Below are positions 54,429 through 63,158 of a stretch of 64,000 nucleotides of DNA, one piece after another (the first letter of the stretch is position 1; every line of letters begins with the position of its first letter). The translations under genes and the position numbers were made by a program. This DNA comes from CAZJUP01 sp964549275 (GTDB lineage Bacteria; Fidelibacterota; Marinisomatia; Marinisomatales; TCS55): assembly GCA_964549275.1 (NCBI GenBank), contig CAZJUP010000004.1, forward strand, positions 1-64,000, given 5' to 3'. The notes beneath the pieces are model-generated. The model made no database searches. It was not told where the DNA came from and worked only from the letters and a program-made list of their open reading frames with translations.

Positions 54429-54575
54429 TTTTTCTCAACACCTTTGTTCTTGTTTTTAAAAAATAATATCCTGAAAACACTCCTCTCCCACGTATATAAT
54501 CCCAAGCTTTGAACAGAAGCCAATAACTGATAGGTTTTATTTGGTTTTTGTTCCTGGGATATTTACTTTTTTTTC

Positions 54576-55061
54576 ATGATTCGCAAAGCTACAGAAAATG
54601 ATGCAAAATGCATTACAAACATATATAACCATTACATTCTAAGAAGTACCGCCACATTTGAAACAGAGACTGTAACATCCGTTGAAATGGTTAAACGAAT
54701 CCATCAATTACTGGACTCTCGATTCCCATGGTTGGTGGCCGAAGACAAAGGGAAGTGCATTGGATATGCCTACGGATCAAAATGGAACAAGCGAAAAGCT
54801 TATGACCCAACCGCAGAGGTAACAGTTTATGTTGCTCCAAACAGGGTAACCCAAGGAATTGGGACCGCTCTTTATACTTCATTATTTGAAGAGTTGAGAT
54901 CTCTACGTTATCATTCTATAATTGGTGTTATTACGCTACCCAATCCCGCTAGTGTGGCGCTCCATGAAAAATTTGGGATGAAAAGAGCAGGAGAATTCAA
55001 TGAAGTGGGGTACAAATTCGGCCAGTGGCTGAATGTGGGATATTGGCAGTGTGTTTTATAA
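54576..55061 (+). CDS. GNAT-family N-acetyltransferase (phosphinothricin acetyltransferase-like)
   Basis: This 161-residue protein has the GNAT fold with the acetyl-CoA loop VTQGIGTALYTSLFEEL near residue 91 and features of the phosphinothricin/methionine-sulfone acetyltransferase group: NIYNHYILRSTATFE near residue 16 and VITLPNPASVALHEKFGM near residue 120. The natural substrate is likely an amino acid analogue. It stands alone, 147 bases after gcvP, and converges on the ABC-F gene. Confidence 0.85.
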   Translation: MIRKATENDAKCITNIYNHYILRSTATFETETVTSVEMVKRIHQLLDSRFPWLVAEDKGKCIGYAYGSKWNKRKAYDPTAEVTVYVAPNRVTQGIGTALYTSLFEELRSLRYHSIIGVITLPNPASVALHEKFGMKRAGEFNEVGYKFGQWLNVGYWQCVL

Positions 55062-55084
55062 AGCGCTTGGTATTTTACTACATA

Positions 55085-56953
55085 TTAATCCTTTTCTATT
55101 CTATCCCTTTCTTCCACCAATTCCAAATACTCTAGCTCCAATATATTCATAGTTTCCAACGCCTGCTGGAGGACTTCATAATTATCTCCGTTTTCCGGGT
55201 TTTGAGTAATGGCTCGCTGATTATCCAATTCTGTTTCAATGGCTGCAAACCGTTTTTCAATCCATGCCAATCGATTTCGGATTTTTTTCCTCTCTTTATA
55301 ATCAGACTTCCCTTTGGATTCCTTTTTTAGTTTTGGCTCAGTTGATTCCACTGATTCTTCTGCCCTTTTTTTCCATTCGTAATAATCATAATTCCCATCA
55401 AATAGCCGAATGCCACCGCTCCCCACTTCACAGGTTTGATTAGTGACATTATTCAGAAAATGGCGGTCGTGAGAAATACAAACAATGGAGCCGGTGAACT
55501 GGGTCAAGGCTGCTTCCACCACATTTCGCGTCACCATATCCAAATGGTTGGTAGGCTCGTCCAGCAATAATAAATGTGATGGTTCCACCAACATCCGGGC
55601 CATGGCGACTCTGGCTTTTTCCCCACCGGAAAGCACCTTAATATATTTTTCAATCTCATCACCGGTAAACATGAAACTCCCAAGATAAGTACGCATCTCA
55701 GTCTCACTCCAACCGGGACTTACCTTTTGGATGGATTCAAACACCGTATCATCCGGATCCAATGTTTCCAATTGATGCTGGGCATAATAGGCTCGATCCA
55801 CACTTCCACCAATTCGGACAGCACCGGATGTTACATCTTCTACGCCCGCTAACATTTTCAGCAAGGTGGATTTTCCCGCACCGTTATGCCCTACTAATCC
55901 AATTTTTTGTCCCCGCTCTATGACCAAATCCATACCATTGAATACTTCGATGTCCCCAAAATGCTTGGTCACACTTCTGCAGGATGCCACATTCATGGGC
56001 GGTCGGGTCGGTTGGGGTAAAACCAAATTAACCGATCGATTATCTTCAGTTGGCGCTTCAACTTTTTCCATTTTTTCCAGCATTTTAACTCGACTCTGGA
56101 CTTGGGTCGCTTTCGTGTTTTTATAGCGAAATCGTTCGATGAATCGTTCTGTATCCTTGATTTGCTTTTGCTGATTTCGATAGGTATTCTGGAGCTGCTC
56201 CATCCGCAGTGCCCTATCTTCTTTATACTTGGAATAATTCCCGTGATAGAGCGTTATTTTTTTCAAATCAATCTCAAGGATGTGATTTACGGACCGGTCC
56301 AAGAATGCCCTGTCGTGGCTAATCATGACCATGCTACCATTCCATTCCGATAAAAATGACTCCAACCAAATGGTAGCTTCCAAATCCAAGTGGTTGGTGG
56401 GTTCATCTAAAAATAAAATGTCCGGCTCCTGCAGCAGGATGGAAGCCAAAGCAACCCGCATCCTCCAACCTCCGGAAAAGACATCCATGGGTTCAGTAAA
56501 CTTGTCATCGGAAAAACCAAGTCCACCCAAAATCTTTTTCGCTTTTTCTTCCAATGTCCATCCGCCTAGCGCTTCGAATCGGTTTTGCGCTTCGCCCAAT
56601 TCATTCACCAAAGCCCTGTTTTCAGGGTCATCAGATATGATGTGAGACAAAGCCAACATTTTTCCTTCGATTTCCCGCACTTCTGGATAGGCGGCTAGAA
56701 CTTCTTCTAATATGGAACGATCGGATCCAGCCACAATATCCTGAGCCAAGTATCCAATGGTGATTGCTTTATCTTTTTGGACACTCCCTGAATCTGGTGT
56801 TTCTTTTCCCAACATGATACGGAGCAGCGTCGTTTTTCCGGATCCGTTCGGACCCACGAGTCCCGCTCGCATGCCGCGTTTCAGGAATATATTTACATTG
56901 GAAAATAATTCACCGTCTGGGTATGATTTGGAGAGACTTTCTAATCGAATCAT
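55085..56953 (-). CDS. ABC-F family ATPase (ribosome-associated)
   Basis: This 622-residue soluble protein has two ABC domains with intact Walker A motifs (GPNGSGKTTL near residue 36, GHNGAGKSTL near residue 350) and signature motifs FSGGWRMRVALASILL and LSGGEKARVAMARML, joined by a charged linker. A charged coiled-coil tail occupies the last 100 residues. There are no membrane segments. Length and linker match Uup/YheS-like ABC-F factors, which act on translating ribosomes. A 46-base spacer separates it from the tRNA methylthiotransferase gene. Confidence 0.92.
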   Translation of the reverse strand: MIRLESLSKSYPDGELFSNVNIFLKRGMRAGLVGPNGSGKTTLLRIMLGKETPDSGSVQKDKAITIGYLAQDIVAGSDRSILEEVLAAYPEVREIEGKMLALSHIISDDPENRALVNELGEAQNRFEALGGWTLEEKAKKILGGLGFSDDKFTEPMDVFSGGWRMRVALASILLQEPDILFLDEPTNHLDLEATIWLESFLSEWNGSMVMISHDRAFLDRSVNHILEIDLKKITLYHGNYSKYKEDRALRMEQLQNTYRNQQKQIKDTERFIERFRYKNTKATQVQSRVKMLEKMEKVEAPTEDNRSVNLVLPQPTRPPMNVASCRSVTKHFGDIEVFNGMDLVIERGQKIGLVGHNGAGKSTLLKMLAGVEDVTSGAVRIGGSVDRAYYAQHQLETLDPDDTVFESIQKVSPGWSETEMRTYLGSFMFTGDEIEKYIKVLSGGEKARVAMARMLVEPSHLLLLDEPTNHLDMVTRNVVEAALTQFTGSIVCISHDRHFLNNVTNQTCEVGSGGIRLFDGNYDYYEWKKRAEESVESTEPKLKKESKGKSDYKERKKIRNRLAWIEKRFAAIETELDNQRAITQNPENGDNYEVLQQALETMNILELEYLELVEERDRIEKD

Positions 56954-56999
56954 TTGGAGCTACGCACGGAATACGCTAAACACTCGAAAATAAAAATAA

Positions 57000-58325
57000 T
57001 TATTTCGTATTTTTCGGGCTTTTAGTGTGCCCATCAATCACTCCATCCATGACAGCGCCGTGGTTCAATGTCAGTTTCACATGTTGAATGGTGTTGATCC
57101 GTTCTGCTGTCTCATCCAATTGGACTTGAATATAATTATCTGTGTGTCCCAGCAGTTTGCCCTGTTTCATATTTTCAAACAGAACTGGTCGGGCGGTATT
57201 CACAAATTGGTCATAAAAGAAGCGCCGCTTTTTATCAGATAAAATATGGAGCATTTTACTTCGCTCTGCTCGTTTCTCTTTCGACACCGATTCACCCAAT
57301 TCCAGCGCTTTCGTGTTGGCCCGCTCTGAATACGTAAACACATGAAGATAAGAAATATCCAACTCATTCAGGAAGTTATATGTGTCTAAAAAGTCGTCAT
57401 CTTTCTCACCGGGGAAGCCTACGATCACATCCACACCGATACACGCATCAGAGATAAATGATTTAATTTTGGCCACCCTGTCTTTATACAAATCACGCTT
57501 ATATCTCCGGCTCATGGCACTTAAAATTTTGTCCGAACCAGATTGGAGCGGCACATGAAAATGGGGCAAGAATTTCTGTGATGACGCACAAAAAGCAATT
57601 ATTTCATCGGTGAGTAAATTGGGCTCAATGGATGAAATCCGGAACCGATCGATGTCATCCAGTCTGTCTAATTCCTGGATGAGATGAAAAAATGTTTCTA
57701 TCGTTCCTTTCCCGAAATCGCCAATATTCACACCGGTAAGTACAATTTCCCGAGCGTCTGTTTCAGCCACTTCCCGGGCCGCTTTCATTGTCTTTTCTAT
57801 CGTGTCGCTGCGGCTTTCTCCCCGTGCTAAGGGAATTGTACAGAATGAACAAGTGTAGTCACAACCATCCTGCACTTTGAGAAAAGCCCGTGTACGCTCC
57901 CCAGAAGAATAGGACGGCGTAAACTTATGGGCATGATCAATGTCCGATTGAATGATAGCGGTGCCATTGTTAAGATCCACCCGATCCAAATGATTGAGTA
58001 AATTGAATTTTTCTTCCGCACCCAACACAATATCCACTCCATCCATTTTTGAAATTTCCTTGGGCTTAAGTTGGGCATAACATCCAATCACTGCCACAGA
58101 CGAATTGGGGTTCCGACGCTTGGCTTGGCGAATGAGTTTCCGTGCTTCTTTGTCTGCATTTTCTGTAACGGAGCATGTGTTCAGGACATAAATATCCGCC
58201 TCATCCCGATAATTGACCTGTTCAAATCCGTGACAAATAAAATCACGAGAAATGGTGGCTGTCTCCGAGAAATTCAGTTTGCATCCCAGGGTATGGAATG
58301 CCACGCGTTTGGGTTGTGTACTCAT
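57000..58325 (-). CDS. mtaB: tRNA (N6-threonylcarbamoyladenosine-37-C2)-methylthiotransferase
   Basis: This 441-residue radical-SAM enzyme has the UPF0004 domain (TLGCKLNFSE near residue 12, NTCSVTENADKEARK, VIGCYAQLKP), the radical-SAM cluster motif CDYTCSFC near residue 148 and a TRAM-like C-terminal domain. It modifies A37 of ANN-decoding tRNAs. Motifs match MtaB better than MiaB or RimO. I start at the ATG at 58325 (MSTQPKRVAFHT); the frame stays open another 37 codons upstream, but those come from an intergenic repeat and give a TKAQRAQRNF-type artefact. Confidence 0.88.
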   Translation of the reverse strand: MSTQPKRVAFHTLGCKLNFSETATISRDFICHGFEQVNYRDEADIYVLNTCSVTENADKEARKLIRQAKRRNPNSSVAVIGCYAQLKPKEISKMDGVDIVLGAEEKFNLLNHLDRVDLNNGTAIIQSDIDHAHKFTPSYSSGERTRAFLKVQDGCDYTCSFCTIPLARGESRSDTIEKTMKAAREVAETDAREIVLTGVNIGDFGKGTIETFFHLIQELDRLDDIDRFRISSIEPNLLTDEIIAFCASSQKFLPHFHVPLQSGSDKILSAMSRRYKRDLYKDRVAKIKSFISDACIGVDVIVGFPGEKDDDFLDTYNFLNELDISYLHVFTYSERANTKALELGESVSKEKRAERSKMLHILSDKKRRFFYDQFVNTARPVLFENMKQGKLLGHTDNYIQVQLDETAERINTIQHVKLTLNHGAVMDGVIDGHTKSPKNTK

Positions 58326-58436
58326 TAAATTTGCCGCAGAGCCACCATGCCTACAATTCCTTTCCGCAGACAAGCAGAGCTCGCAGAGAATTATAATAAA
58401 ATTTCTTTGTGCTCTCTGCGCCTTTGTGGCTATCAA
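58326..58436 (-). repeat. Dispersed intergenic repeat of the 'CTCTGCG' type
   Basis: Read on the minus strand the spacer begins GCCACAAAGGCGCAGAGAGC and contains repeated CTCTGC/CTGCGG units up to GGTGGCTCTGCGGC just before the mtaB start. Such sequences are common intergenic repeats in many bacterial genomes and give false N-terminal extensions. The edges GCCAC and GTGGC match those of the element at 22847-23074. Confidence 0.55.
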
Positions 58437-58485
58437 AAACGGAGCAGAAATTACAAACTATAAATCACTTATAGATGAAATAGAA

Positions 58486-58914
58486 TCAACAGCAGGTTGT
58501 CTGTTTTTCTGTCGTAAAACAGGATGCTTCTTCCACCCGTTCCATCTCATCGGTTACGGTGTACACTTCCCAGCGATTCCCATCTGGATCTTGCACCCAA
58601 ACTTTATCCTGTTTGGCGTAACAGCACACTTCATCTTTTTCTTCTTTTAGATGAAATCCTGCATTACTCAACCTACGGATGGCCGCTTCTACATCATCCG
58701 TCGTGGGTACCTGAATCCCCAAGTGACTCACTTTCCCTTCACCCGATTGCAATGGCACTCTTTCCTGGATGGCCAGTTTCAAAGGTGGATTATTCAATTC
58801 AAAATTGGTATATCCAGGGCGGACTTTGTTTGCTGGTGACTCCAAAAAGGATTCATAAAATTTTTGTGACTTTTCTACATCACTTACATTAAGTGAAATA
58901 TGTACTTTATTCAT
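58486..58914 (-). CDS. ArsI/CadI-type VOC metalloenzyme
   Basis: This 142-residue vicinal-oxygen-chelate protein has the metal ligands expected for ArsI (H5, H64, E116) and the vicinal cysteine pair C97-C98 in EVCCYAKQDKVWVQDPDG that binds organoarsenicals in ArsI. ArsI cleaves the carbon-arsenic bond of methylated arsenicals; the related CadI is metal-induced. A cysteine-rich tail ends in TTCC. It overlaps the small membrane protein gene by 4 bases, in an operon led by an arsR-type regulator, which supports an arsenic or metal role. Confidence 0.83.
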   Translation of the reverse strand: MNKVHISLNVSDVEKSQKFYESFLESPANKVRPGYTNFELNNPPLKLAIQERVPLQSGEGKVSHLGIQVPTTDDVEAAIRRLSNAGFHLKEEKDEVCCYAKQDKVWVQDPDGNRWEVYTVTDEMERVEEASCFTTEKQTTCC

Positions 58915-59135
58915 TTTGTCTCCATACTAATTTTTTTATTAAAAATCTTTTGTGTTATCATCATCATGATACAATAACCATTTAACGATGCACCCAAAAA
59001 CATTGTGGGCGGTATAAACAGTAACCAATGTACATTTTCAATTCCGCTAAATAAAATTCCCGCCCAGAGAAAACTACCGGTAATAAAAAAGAATAACCGT
59101 TGGTCTTTTCTTAGTTTATATTGTTTTAGATTCAT
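58911..59135 (-). CDS. Small two-segment membrane protein in the ars-type operon
   Basis: This 74-residue protein has two hydrophobic segments (residues 14-33 and 38-62) and an NGYC motif in the second. The pattern resembles DUF2892-type small membrane proteins often found near rhodaneses and metal-resistance genes, but the match is weak. It lies 6 bases after arsR and overlaps arsI by 4 bases, so it belongs to the operon. Function unknown. Confidence 0.65.
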   Translation of the reverse strand: MNLKQYKLRKDQRLFFFITGSFLWAGILFSGIENVHWLLFIPPTMFLGASLNGYCIMMMITQKIFNKKISMETK

Positions 59136-59141
59136 TTTATT

Positions 59142-59462
59142 CTAACAACATTCATTAAAACTGGTTTTAAACAGGGATTCAAACCCATCCCGAAGCTGGC
59201 GCATTTTACCCCGATTGATGCAATAACACACTCGCTGACCGTCTACCTGTCCTTCAATTAGCCCCACATCTTTCATGGCTTTCAAATGCTGGGAGACAGT
59301 GGATTGTGCCAGCGGCAACTCCCCCACAATATCCAAACAGGTGCAGGAATTTTTCTTTACCAATTCCTGTAAAATTTGGATTCGGGCAGGATGAGACAAC
59401 ACCTTTGCATAGGTGGCTAACTCCTGCAGTTTGGGTTCAAATTGTTCTGATTTATTGATCAT
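59142..59462 (-). CDS. arsR: ArsR-family metal(loid)-responsive repressor
   Basis: This 106-residue winged-helix regulator has the recognition region PLAQSTVSQHLKAMKDVGL (residues 50-68) and wing GQVDGQRVCYCIN. Candidate arsenite- or metal-binding cysteines are C40 and C42 (SCTCLDIV), with further pairs C79/C81 and C105/C106. It opens an operon with the small membrane protein and ArsI-like enzyme and most likely represses it through the operator at 59478-59493. Confidence 0.88.
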   Translation of the reverse strand: MINKSEQFEPKLQELATYAKVLSHPARIQILQELVKKNSCTCLDIVGELPLAQSTVSQHLKAMKDVGLIEGQVDGQRVCYCINRGKMRQLRDGFESLFKTSFNECC

Positions 59463-59477
59463 GTCAATAATTTGTAT

Positions 59478-59493
59478 ATCGTAAATATACGAT
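59478..59493. promoter_or_regulatory. Likely ArsR operator
   Basis: A perfect inverted repeat, ATCGTA-AATA-TACGAT, lies 16 bases upstream of the arsR start in the 90-base spacer divergent from the chorismate mutase gene. Position and symmetry fit an autoregulatory ArsR site. The site could affect the divergent gene too. Confidence 0.6.
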
Positions 59494-59552
59494 TAAATAA
59501 AAAGATGAAGCAAACCCTTTTTATCAAATGAATCTATTCCGTACTTTTTTTC

Positions 59553-59822
59553 ATGGATACAAAAGCAAAAATCAAAGAACTACGGGATAAAATTGATGCA
59601 TTTGATAATGAGATGCTGGATTTACTTGTTCAACGCTTTGCCATTTCACAAGAGATTGGCGATATTAAAGCATCCAATGGACTCAACGTGGGCGACCCAA
59701 ATCGTGAGCAGGAGATCATCGATCGTCTGGCAGAAAAGCTAGAAGGTAAGCTGGATAAAAAAGATATTGCCGCTATTTTTGGCCCTGTATATCAAATCTC
59801 TAAAAAACTTCAAGAGAGGTAA
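59553..59822 (+). CDS. aroQ: Chorismate mutase, AroQ type
   Basis: This 89-residue all-helical protein matches stand-alone AroQ chorismate mutases: ELRDKIDAFDNEMLDLLVQRF with the key arginine (R11), R28-equivalent sequence near AISQEIGDIK, and a C-terminal helix with GPVYQISKKLQ. It turns chorismate into prephenate, competing with anthranilate synthase for the same substrate. It lies just upstream of the trp leader, so chorismate branch enzymes are grouped. No fused dehydratase or dehydrogenase domain is present. Confidence 0.88.
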   Translation: MDTKAKIKELRDKIDAFDNEMLDLLVQRFAISQEIGDIKASNGLNVGDPNREQEIIDRLAEKLEGKLDKKDIAAIFGPVYQISKKLQER

Positions 59823-59869
59823 AAATATCCTTGTGATAGCCAGAATGACGGTCTTAATATCCTTGCCAA

Positions 59870-59947
59870 TGAATTACACATCAATAAATCAATTTAACAG
59901 CTGGTATTGGTATTTTAACCAGAAAGGGTTGAAGCTCAAGCCCTAAG
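59870..59947 (+). CDS. trpL: trp leader peptide
   Basis: A 25-codon frame, too short for standard gene calling, begins MNYTSINQFNSWYWYFN and ends KLKP before TAA. It holds Trp-Tyr-Trp-Tyr at codons 12-15 (59903-59914). It lies just upstream of trpE, overlaps an RNA segment able to form alternative hairpins and is followed by a strong terminator, the classical arrangement of transcription attenuation. No clear Shine-Dalgarno site precedes it, so translation may depend on a leaderless or weak start (promoter-like TTGTGA and TAATAT lie at about 59832 and 59856). Confidence 0.85.
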
Positions 59948-60001
59948 GGTATTTCCATATCCAGGCCTAAACTTCAACCCCGATGAAAATCGGGGTTTTT
60001 T
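59927..60001 (+). promoter_or_regulatory. trp operon attenuator (antiterminator and terminator)
   Basis: The terminator is a perfect 9-bp stem with GAAA loop (59977-59985 with 59990-59998) and a T-run. The antiterminator pairs GGGTTGAAG (59927-59935) with CTTCAACCC (59973-59981), which takes away the terminator's 5' arm. A third, protective hairpin can form from 59927 to 59944 within the end of the leader peptide. Ribosome stalling at the Trp codons would favour the antiterminator. Confidence 0.88.
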
Positions 60002-60011
60002 GTTACCTAAA

Positions 60012-61493
60012 ATGAATAAAACACGAACAACATTTGAAGAATTCAATTCCATGGCAAGAACTCAGCCAACAGTACCCGTATATCAACAGGTTCTTGCGGA
60101 TTTGCTCACCCCTATTTCTGTTTTTATTCGATTGGCGGATGATTCTCGTCATGCATTTATCCTAGAATCTGTCGAAAAGGCCAGTCAATATTCCCGTTAT
60201 TCTTATATCGGAGCAAATCCCTCAATGATTCTCACACATAAAAATGACGAAACCCAAATTGAACACAGGAACAAAACTGAAATATCCGAAAAACCGTTTT
60301 TAGAAATTCTTAGAGATATTCAATCCCAATATCATATGGAGAGAATACCAGGGATGCCTTCATTTACTGGGGGACTGGTAGGATACTTGGGATATGAAAC
60401 CATCACTTGGATAGAAGATATCCCCATTCATAAAGCTGATGATGAGGTGATTCCAGATGCTGTCTTTATGCTTTTTGAAGAACTAATTGCATTTGACCAT
60501 TTAAAAGGAACTGCTCTTGTTTTTGCAAATGTCCATGTAAATCCTGACTTAAATTTGCGAGAGCAGTATCATGAAGCCCATAAACGCATAGATTGTCTGG
60601 GAGAAAAACTTCATAAAGACATTGACTATCAAACTCCGGTTCGCACACAGGGAAAATCTTTGGTTTCCAATTTTAATAAAAATGATTTTACTGATGCGGT
60701 ATTAAAGGCTAAAAGTCATATTGTAAATGGAGATATCTTCCAATTGGTTTTAAGCCAGAGGTTTGAGCGAAAAACGGACGTTGAACCCATCACCCTTTAT
60801 CGTGCTCTTCGTACCATTAACCCTTCCCCCTATATGTTTCACCTGAAATTCCATAATTTTGACCTCATAGGCGCCTCACCGGAGCTATTGGTTAAAGTTG
60901 CGGACAATACTGTAGAAGTTCGGCCAATCGCCGGTACACGACCCAGAGGAAAAGATCCCACTGAAGATGCGCAATTGGCACATGAACTATTACAAGATGA
61001 AAAAGAATTGGCAGAGCACCTGATGCTATTAGACTTAGGCCGAAATGATGTTGGACGCGTTTGTTCCTTTGGTACACTTACTGTGCCAGAAAAAATGATA
61101 ATCGAAAACTATTCTCATGTGATGCATATTGTTTCAGACGTAAAAGGGCAATTAACTCCTGAAAATGATCTCTTCGAGGCGTTATTCAGCGGATTTCCTG
61201 CAGGGACAGTTACGGGTGCTCCTAAAATTAGAGCCATGGAAATTATTTATGACCTTGAGCCAAATCGCCGGGGAATATATGCAGGGGCAGTGGGTTACTT
61301 TGATTTCTGTGGAAACCTCAATACCTGTATTGCCATCCGCACTATGATGATGAAAAATAGTACGGTATACTTTCAATCTGGAGCAGGTATTGTCCACGAT
61401 TCAGATCCCACAAAAGAATTTGATGAAACAGTAAATAAAGCAAAAGCGATTATGGCTTCAATTGATTTTGCTGAACAAGGGTTGGTAGAGTGA
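60012..61493 (+). CDS. trpE: Anthranilate synthase component I
   Basis: This 493-residue protein is a chorismate-binding enzyme with N-terminal TrpE domain (ending near residue 195) and catalytic domain containing GDIFQLVLSQRF, GASPELLVKV, RPIAGTRPRGKDP, LMLLDLGRNDVGRV and GAPKIRAMEIIYDLEP. It makes anthranilate from chorismate with TrpG. The N-terminal regulatory residues typical for tryptophan feedback look present (LESVEKASQYSRYS). I use the ATG at 60012; the TTG 12 bases upstream is inside the attenuator terminator. It overlaps trpG by 4 bases. Confidence 0.95.
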   Translation: MNKTRTTFEEFNSMARTQPTVPVYQQVLADLLTPISVFIRLADDSRHAFILESVEKASQYSRYSYIGANPSMILTHKNDETQIEHRNKTEISEKPFLEILRDIQSQYHMERIPGMPSFTGGLVGYLGYETITWIEDIPIHKADDEVIPDAVFMLFEELIAFDHLKGTALVFANVHVNPDLNLREQYHEAHKRIDCLGEKLHKDIDYQTPVRTQGKSLVSNFNKNDFTDAVLKAKSHIVNGDIFQLVLSQRFERKTDVEPITLYRALRTINPSPYMFHLKFHNFDLIGASPELLVKVADNTVEVRPIAGTRPRGKDPTEDAQLAHELLQDEKELAEHLMLLDLGRNDVGRVCSFGTLTVPEKMIIENYSHVMHIVSDVKGQLTPENDLFEALFSGFPAGTVTGAPKIRAMEIIYDLEPNRRGIYAGAVGYFDFCGNLNTCIAIRTMMMKNSTVYFQSGAGIVHDSDPTKEFDETVNKAKAIMASIDFAEQGLVE

Positions 61494-62080
61494 TTCTTAT
61501 AATCGATAATTACGATTCCTTTACTTACAATTTGGTACAATATGTTGGCTCTATTGTCCCCGAAGTAAAGGTTGTGAGAAATGACCAATTTGAGATGATT
61601 GATATTAAAATTTGGAACCCCTCTCATCTCATAATATCACCAGGGCCTGGGCGGCCGGAGGATGCGGGAAAATCTATTGAAGTGATTACACAGTTTGGGT
61701 CTTCTTTACCTACACTCGGTGTTTGCCTCGGCCACCAGGCAATTACAGCTGCCTATGGAGGAAAGGTCATTAATTCGCCTGAAATTGTTCATGGGAAAAC
61801 TGCTGAAATACATCATTCTGGCGCTCGTTTGTTTGAGGGAATAGCAACCACATTTATAGCGACCCGATATCATTCACTTGTTTCAGAAAGAGAATCCTTA
61901 CCGAAAGAATTAAAGATTACTGCTGAATTAGAGAATGGACTCATCATGGGAATTGAACATAATAGATTTCCTGTTTTTGGTGTACAGTTCCATCCAGAAT
62001 CCATTGCGACAAAAAACGGAATTCAAATCATTGAAAATTTCTTATCCGTGACTATGAATCACACAAAACATACAATATGA
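61490..62080 (+). CDS. trpG: Anthranilate synthase component II (glutamine amidotransferase)
   Basis: This 196-residue class-I amidotransferase has DNYDSFTYNLVQY at the N-terminus, the catalytic cysteine in LGVCLGHQAI (near residue 79), and the H-x-E pair in FGVQFHPESIATKNG near residue 170. It supplies ammonia to TrpE. Its GTG start overlaps the trpE stop. It is separate from trpD, unlike the TrpGD fusion of enterics. An 82-base AT-rich spacer follows. Confidence 0.94.
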   Translation: MILIIDNYDSFTYNLVQYVGSIVPEVKVVRNDQFEMIDIKIWNPSHLIISPGPGRPEDAGKSIEVITQFGSSLPTLGVCLGHQAITAAYGGKVINSPEIVHGKTAEIHHSGARLFEGIATTFIATRYHSLVSERESLPKELKITAELENGLIMGIEHNRFPVFGVQFHPESIATKNGIQIIENFLSVTMNHTKHTI

Positions 62081-62162
62081 AAAATATTAATAATAATTTT
62101 AGTCTTCATTTTGTAAATAGAAAATTTTCCGTGTCTTTCTTGGGTTTAGCAGAAATAAACAA

Positions 62163-63158
62163 ATGAAACAAATACTCGAACAATTACTTCATAAACAGGA
62201 CCTTTCCCGAGGCGACGCATTTAATGTGATGCTCTCCATCATGTCCGGAGAATATGACGATCCACAAATAGCTGGCTTTCTTATGGCACTTCGGGCAAAA
62301 GGAGAAACAGTGGAAGAAATCTCAGGATTTGCCAAGGCTATGCGGGAAAAAATGGTGCCCATCCACCTGGATACACCAGCCATTGATATGTGTGGGACAG
62401 GAGGAGATACATCAGGGACATTTAACATCTCTACCGCTGCAACTTTTGTAGTGGCCGGCGCCGGGCTCCATGTGGCAAAACATGGAAACAGATCTATGAC
62501 GTCTAAATCTGGGTCAGCAGATGTACTTCAAGCATTGGGAATCCCCATTAATAAATCTGTTGGGGAATCCACAGAAGATATAGAAAAAATTGGGCTGGGG
62601 TTCATGTTCGCTCCGGCTTATCACCCTGCCATGAAATATGCCGTCGGAGCAAGAAAGGCACTAGCCACACGTACAGTATTTAATATATTAGGCCCGCTTT
62701 GCAACCCTGCAGATGTGAAAGCCCAAGCTATGGGAATCTTCCATCCTGATTTGACTGAAGTTCAATCCCATGTATTAAAATCACTTGGTTCTACCAATGT
62801 TATGGTATTCCATGGACGGGATGGTCTGGATGAAATCACGACAACAACAACAACAAAAATAAGTCAATTCCAAAACGGTGGTGAAGTTAAAACATTTGAA
62901 TTTGATTTAAAGGAGTTGTCCATAGGCCACGCCTCCCTCAGCGATTTACAAGGGGGTGAACCCGGTGAAAATGCAAATATTATCAACAATATTTTACAGG
63001 GTGAAAAGGGTCCAAAACGAGACATAGTATTGCTAAATGCTTCGGCAGGTATCGTTGTAGGTGGAATGGCAGAAACGTTAAAAGAGGGTCTAAGCCTCGC
63101 AACAGAATCTGTAGATTCAGGTGCAGCACTTCATATACTAACTCAATTGGCAGAATGA
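62163..63158 (+). CDS. trpD: Anthranilate phosphoribosyltransferase
   Basis: This 331-residue enzyme shows DMCGTGGDTSGTFNISTAAT (PRPP loop, near residue 76), KHGNRSMTSKSGSADVLQALG near residue 106 and FNILGPLCNPA near residue 172, all standard for TrpD. It adds phosphoribosyl to anthranilate. The length is typical. It overlaps trpC by 4 bases. The spacer before it contains a CGTGTCTTTCTTGG stretch reminiscent of the intergenic repeats elsewhere in the window, too short to call. Confidence 0.95.
   Translation: MKQILEQLLHKQDLSRGDAFNVMLSIMSGEYDDPQIAGFLMALRAKGETVEEISGFAKAMREKMVPIHLDTPAIDMCGTGGDTSGTFNISTAATFVVAGAGLHVAKHGNRSMTSKSGSADVLQALGIPINKSVGESTEDIEKIGLGFMFAPAYHPAMKYAVGARKALATRTVFNILGPLCNPADVKAQAMGIFHPDLTEVQSHVLKSLGSTNVMVFHGRDGLDEITTTTTTKISQFQNGGEVKTFEFDLKELSIGHASLSDLQGGEPGENANIINNILQGEKGPKRDIVLLNASAGIVVGGMAETLKEGLSLATESVDSGAALHILTQLAE

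Noticed and set aside
62081..62162. Fourth intergenic repeat between trpG and trpD
   Set aside because: Only a short CGTGTCTTTCTTGG stretch resembles the other repeats; too little to support.
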